DNA of 6,771 bases from Pseudomonadota bacterium (GTDB taxonomy: Bacteria; Bdellovibrionota_B; Oligoflexia; Oligoflexales; JAPPIL01), in assembly GCA_028877195.1 (NCBI GenBank), contig JAPPIL010000166.1:1-6771 (forward strand), written 5' to 3'. The notes under the pieces are model-generated. The model made no database searches. It was not told where the DNA came from and saw nothing but the letters and a program-made list of their open reading frames with translations. This document shows, one piece after another, positions 5,524 through 6,771 of the stretch (position 1 is the stretch's first letter; each line of letters opens with the position of its first letter). A program made the position numbers and the translations under genes.

Positions 5524-5892
5524 ATGGAAGTAAAGAGGCGAAAAGCTGTATTTTTCAAGGAAGATAATGGCACAGAACCGCTAAAAGAATGGTTGGAGCA
5601 GCTGCTAAAGCCAAAGAGGAGTAGACGAGTTGAACATAGCAAGATTACTACTAGGATTAACCGTGCAGAGATGGGTAACTTTGGTGACCATAAGATCCTA
5701 GGTGAAAACTGGGGAGAGATCAGAATTGATTTCGGGCCTGGTTACAGAATTTACTTCGGTGTTTACGAAGATGAATTAATGCTTTTGTTGCACGGAGGAA
5801 CAAAACAAAACCAACAAGAAGATATCAAACTAGCTAGGGATAGATGGGAAAGATACCTGCAAAATAAAAAGGAGAGCACAGATGAAAAATAA
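5524..5892 (+). CDS. higB-like: HigB/RelE-type addiction module toxin (phage Gp49-like)
   Basis: This 122-residue protein matches the addiction-module killer family. It shows GNFGDHKIL, then W-G-E-I-R-I (65-68 region), the signature GPGYRIYF (71-78), LLLHGGTKQNQQ-D (88-100) and the closing IKLARDRW helix. Members are ribosome-dependent or related mRNA interferases neutralised by a HigA-type antitoxin. The best start is the ATG at 5524 (MEVKRRKAVFF), which fits the family N-terminus and has AGGGG 4 bases upstream. The frame also opens at a TTG (5485) and an ATG (5509), which add sequence unlike the family. The segment KPKRSRRVEHSK is more basic than usual. The stop overlaps the antitoxin start by 11 bases, indicating coupled expression in toxin-first order. 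Confidence 0.88.
   Translation: MEVKRRKAVFFKEDNGTEPLKEWLEQLLKPKRSRRVEHSKITTRINRAEMGNFGDHKILGENWGEIRIDFGPGYRIYFGVYEDELMLLLHGGTKQNQQEDIKLARDRWERYLQNKKESTDEK
5869..5874 (+). promoter_or_regulatory. Ribosome-binding site of the antitoxin, inside the toxin gene
   Basis: AAGGAG lies 7 bases before the ATG at 5882 and is embedded in the last codons of the toxin. It is far stronger than the toxin's own site, which would favour excess antitoxin. Confidence 0.65.
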
Positions 5893-6688
5893 AGGTTCGA
5901 GCTTTAATAAATACCTACTTGAAAACCTGAAAGAGGATGATCAAGCTGTGTTTCTTCATATCAAAAATGCCCTTGCAAGCCCTGATATCGAAGAAGACAA
6001 TGACTACCTGTATCTAATCAAAGCTATTGATGATGTAGCTACTGCGAGAGGAAAGACGAACTTTGCAGAAGCAGTTGGCTTATCAAGGCAAGGTCTACAT
6101 AAGATTCTCAGTGGTGATAGCATACCAAGTATTCAAAACATAATAGCGATTCTTAATGCACTGGGACTGCGGTTTTCTGTAGAGCAAATTCAAAGAGTAG
6201 TTACATCGGACAAGCCAGCGAAGGCATTTGATGTTGCACAATACGTTTCTATACGCATCCCTAAAGGCTCTACATGTATGAAACTGCAAAAGATAGTTTA
6301 CTATTCTCAAGTTGAATCATTAGTGCACTACAAGAAACCACTATTTGAAGAAAAAATTTTGGCATGGGCTGCTGGCCCCGTAGTAAAAGAGATTTTTAAT
6401 GAGCATCGAGGCCATAGATACTTTGGCGGCATATCTTTTGGTGATACCGCTAACTTGTCGATGGAACAAAAGTCATGCATAGATTGGGCTGTTGGGAAGT
6501 ATGGAAGCCTTGATGGTGACATGTTAAGTCATCTGACCCACGTTGAAGATCCTTGGAAAAAGGCACGGGAAGGCCTACCTCCTGATGAACGCTCTGAAAA
6601 AGAAATTACTATTGAATCAATGATTGCTTACTATTCTGAACTTCCAAAATATCGTGAACTGGAAGAACAAACCGAAGAGATAGATTAG
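5882..6688 (+). CDS. HigA-type antitoxin fused to a Panacea (DUF4065/SocA-like) domain
   Basis: Two domains are visible in 268 residues. Residues 1 to about 105 are the HigA-type DNA-binding prophage antitoxin: FNKYLLENLKEDD, then LIKAIDDVATARG and the helix-turn-helix TNFAEAVGLSRQGLHKILSG (59-78). Residues 115-255 are a Panacea/DUF4065 domain: FDVAQYV, then MKLQKIVYYSQ, ILAWAAGPVVKEIF, LSHLTHVEDPWKKARE and a final EITIESMIAYYSEL helix. A usual HigA of this type is about 100 residues, so this is a full C-terminal fusion. The known role of Panacea is as a versatile antitoxin domain neutralising unrelated toxins (and SocA, a proteolytic adaptor). The protein should repress its operon and bind the upstream HigB-like toxin; what the Panacea part adds is inference. 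No terminator is seen after it. Confidence 0.85.
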   Translation: MKNKGSSFNKYLLENLKEDDQAVFLHIKNALASPDIEEDNDYLYLIKAIDDVATARGKTNFAEAVGLSRQGLHKILSGDSIPSIQNIIAILNALGLRFSVEQIQRVVTSDKPAKAFDVAQYVSIRIPKGSTCMKLQKIVYYSQVESLVHYKKPLFEEKILAWAAGPVVKEIFNEHRGHRYFGGISFGDTANLSMEQKSCIDWAVGKYGSLDGDMLSHLTHVEDPWKKAREGLPPDERSEKEITIESMIAYYSELPKYRELEEQTEEID

Positions 6689-6692
6689 GGCG

Positions 6693-6718
6693 TGTCGCCA
6701 TTTCAATTTGGAGTTGAC
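6693..6718. mobile_element. Possible IS21-type terminus, interrupted
   Basis: TGTCGCCATTTCAATTTGGA followed by GTTGACC resembles the multiple terminal repeats of some IS21-family elements, which start with TGT and repeat a TTTCAATTTGG core. Only one repeat is present before the IS903-like end takes over at 6719. The assignment is from memory of the motif and is weak. Confidence 0.28.
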
Positions 6719-6771
6719 CCGGCTTTGTTGCATAACTAACATCTCTCCTTTTTAGTATGCGGAGGGCTTTC
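6719..6771 (+). mobile_element. Terminus of an IS903-like (IS5-family) insertion sequence entering at right
   Basis: Bases 6719-6737 are the exact inverted copy of 39-57 (CCGGCTTTGTTGCATAACT). Beyond about 6737 the sequence differs from the left copy, so the two are opposite or different ends of the element type rather than a long duplication. Too little of the element is in the window to see its transposase. Confidence 0.55.

Noticed and set aside
1..6771. CRISPR array, tRNA, rRNA or integrase gene
   Set aside because: No regularly spaced repeats, cloverleaf-like sequence, rRNA motif or tyrosine or serine recombinase motif was seen on either strand.

Overview
The window looks like an accessory island of a Gram-negative bacterium, probably a beta- or gammaproteobacterium. 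That guess rests on the gene families and insertion-sequence (IS) types, and I cannot name the organism. No housekeeping gene is present. The DNA is moderately AT-rich and full of IS ends, truncated genes and short repeats, as expected of a recombination hotspot on a plasmid or genomic island. Both edges carry the same 19-bp sequence in opposite orientation (39-57 and 6719-6737). It resembles the termini of IS903-type IS5-family elements, so the cargo between may lie between two IS copies whose bodies are outside the window.

Left part (1-1863): an IS end, a fragment of an IS3-family OrfB transposase, and the end of a short dispersed repeat with an 11-C tract. Then come two reverse-strand genes: a small helical protein of unknown function (414-773) and a compact HNH nuclease (977-1276). 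A 432-bp element with imperfect terminal inverted repeats (1432-1863) follows. Its right end sits against a damaged gene.

Middle (1864-2900): a reverse-strand pair with a good promoter. The first gene encodes a small DUF5678-like protein (2324-2569). The second encodes a retropepsin-like aspartic protease (1899-2252), which appears frameshifted in a C run and cut off by the repeat element. A fragment homologous to the 3' end of the small gene lies upstream of the pair at 2723-2785.

Right part (2901-6720): two tightly linked forward genes, a DUF4062 (TIR/SLOG-like) protein and a protein with a beta-rich N-terminus and a C-terminal HEPN domain carrying an intact R-x4-H ribonuclease motif. They look like a sensor/effector pair and are the best candidate for an undescribed defence system here. 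Next is a 222-bp, internally deleted copy of the 432-bp repeat. It is followed by a toxin-antitoxin operon: a HigB/RelE-type toxin overlapped by an antitoxin that fuses a HigA-type helix-turn-helix to a Panacea (DUF4065) domain. A 12-bp palindrome upstream is a plausible operator. The operon ends just before a possible IS21-type terminus, which is interrupted by the right-hand IS end.

Taken together, the intact modules are conflict genes (HNH nuclease, DUF4062-HEPN pair, toxin-antitoxin), while the sequence around them is eroded by transposition. This is inferred from sequence patterns; no database search was run.
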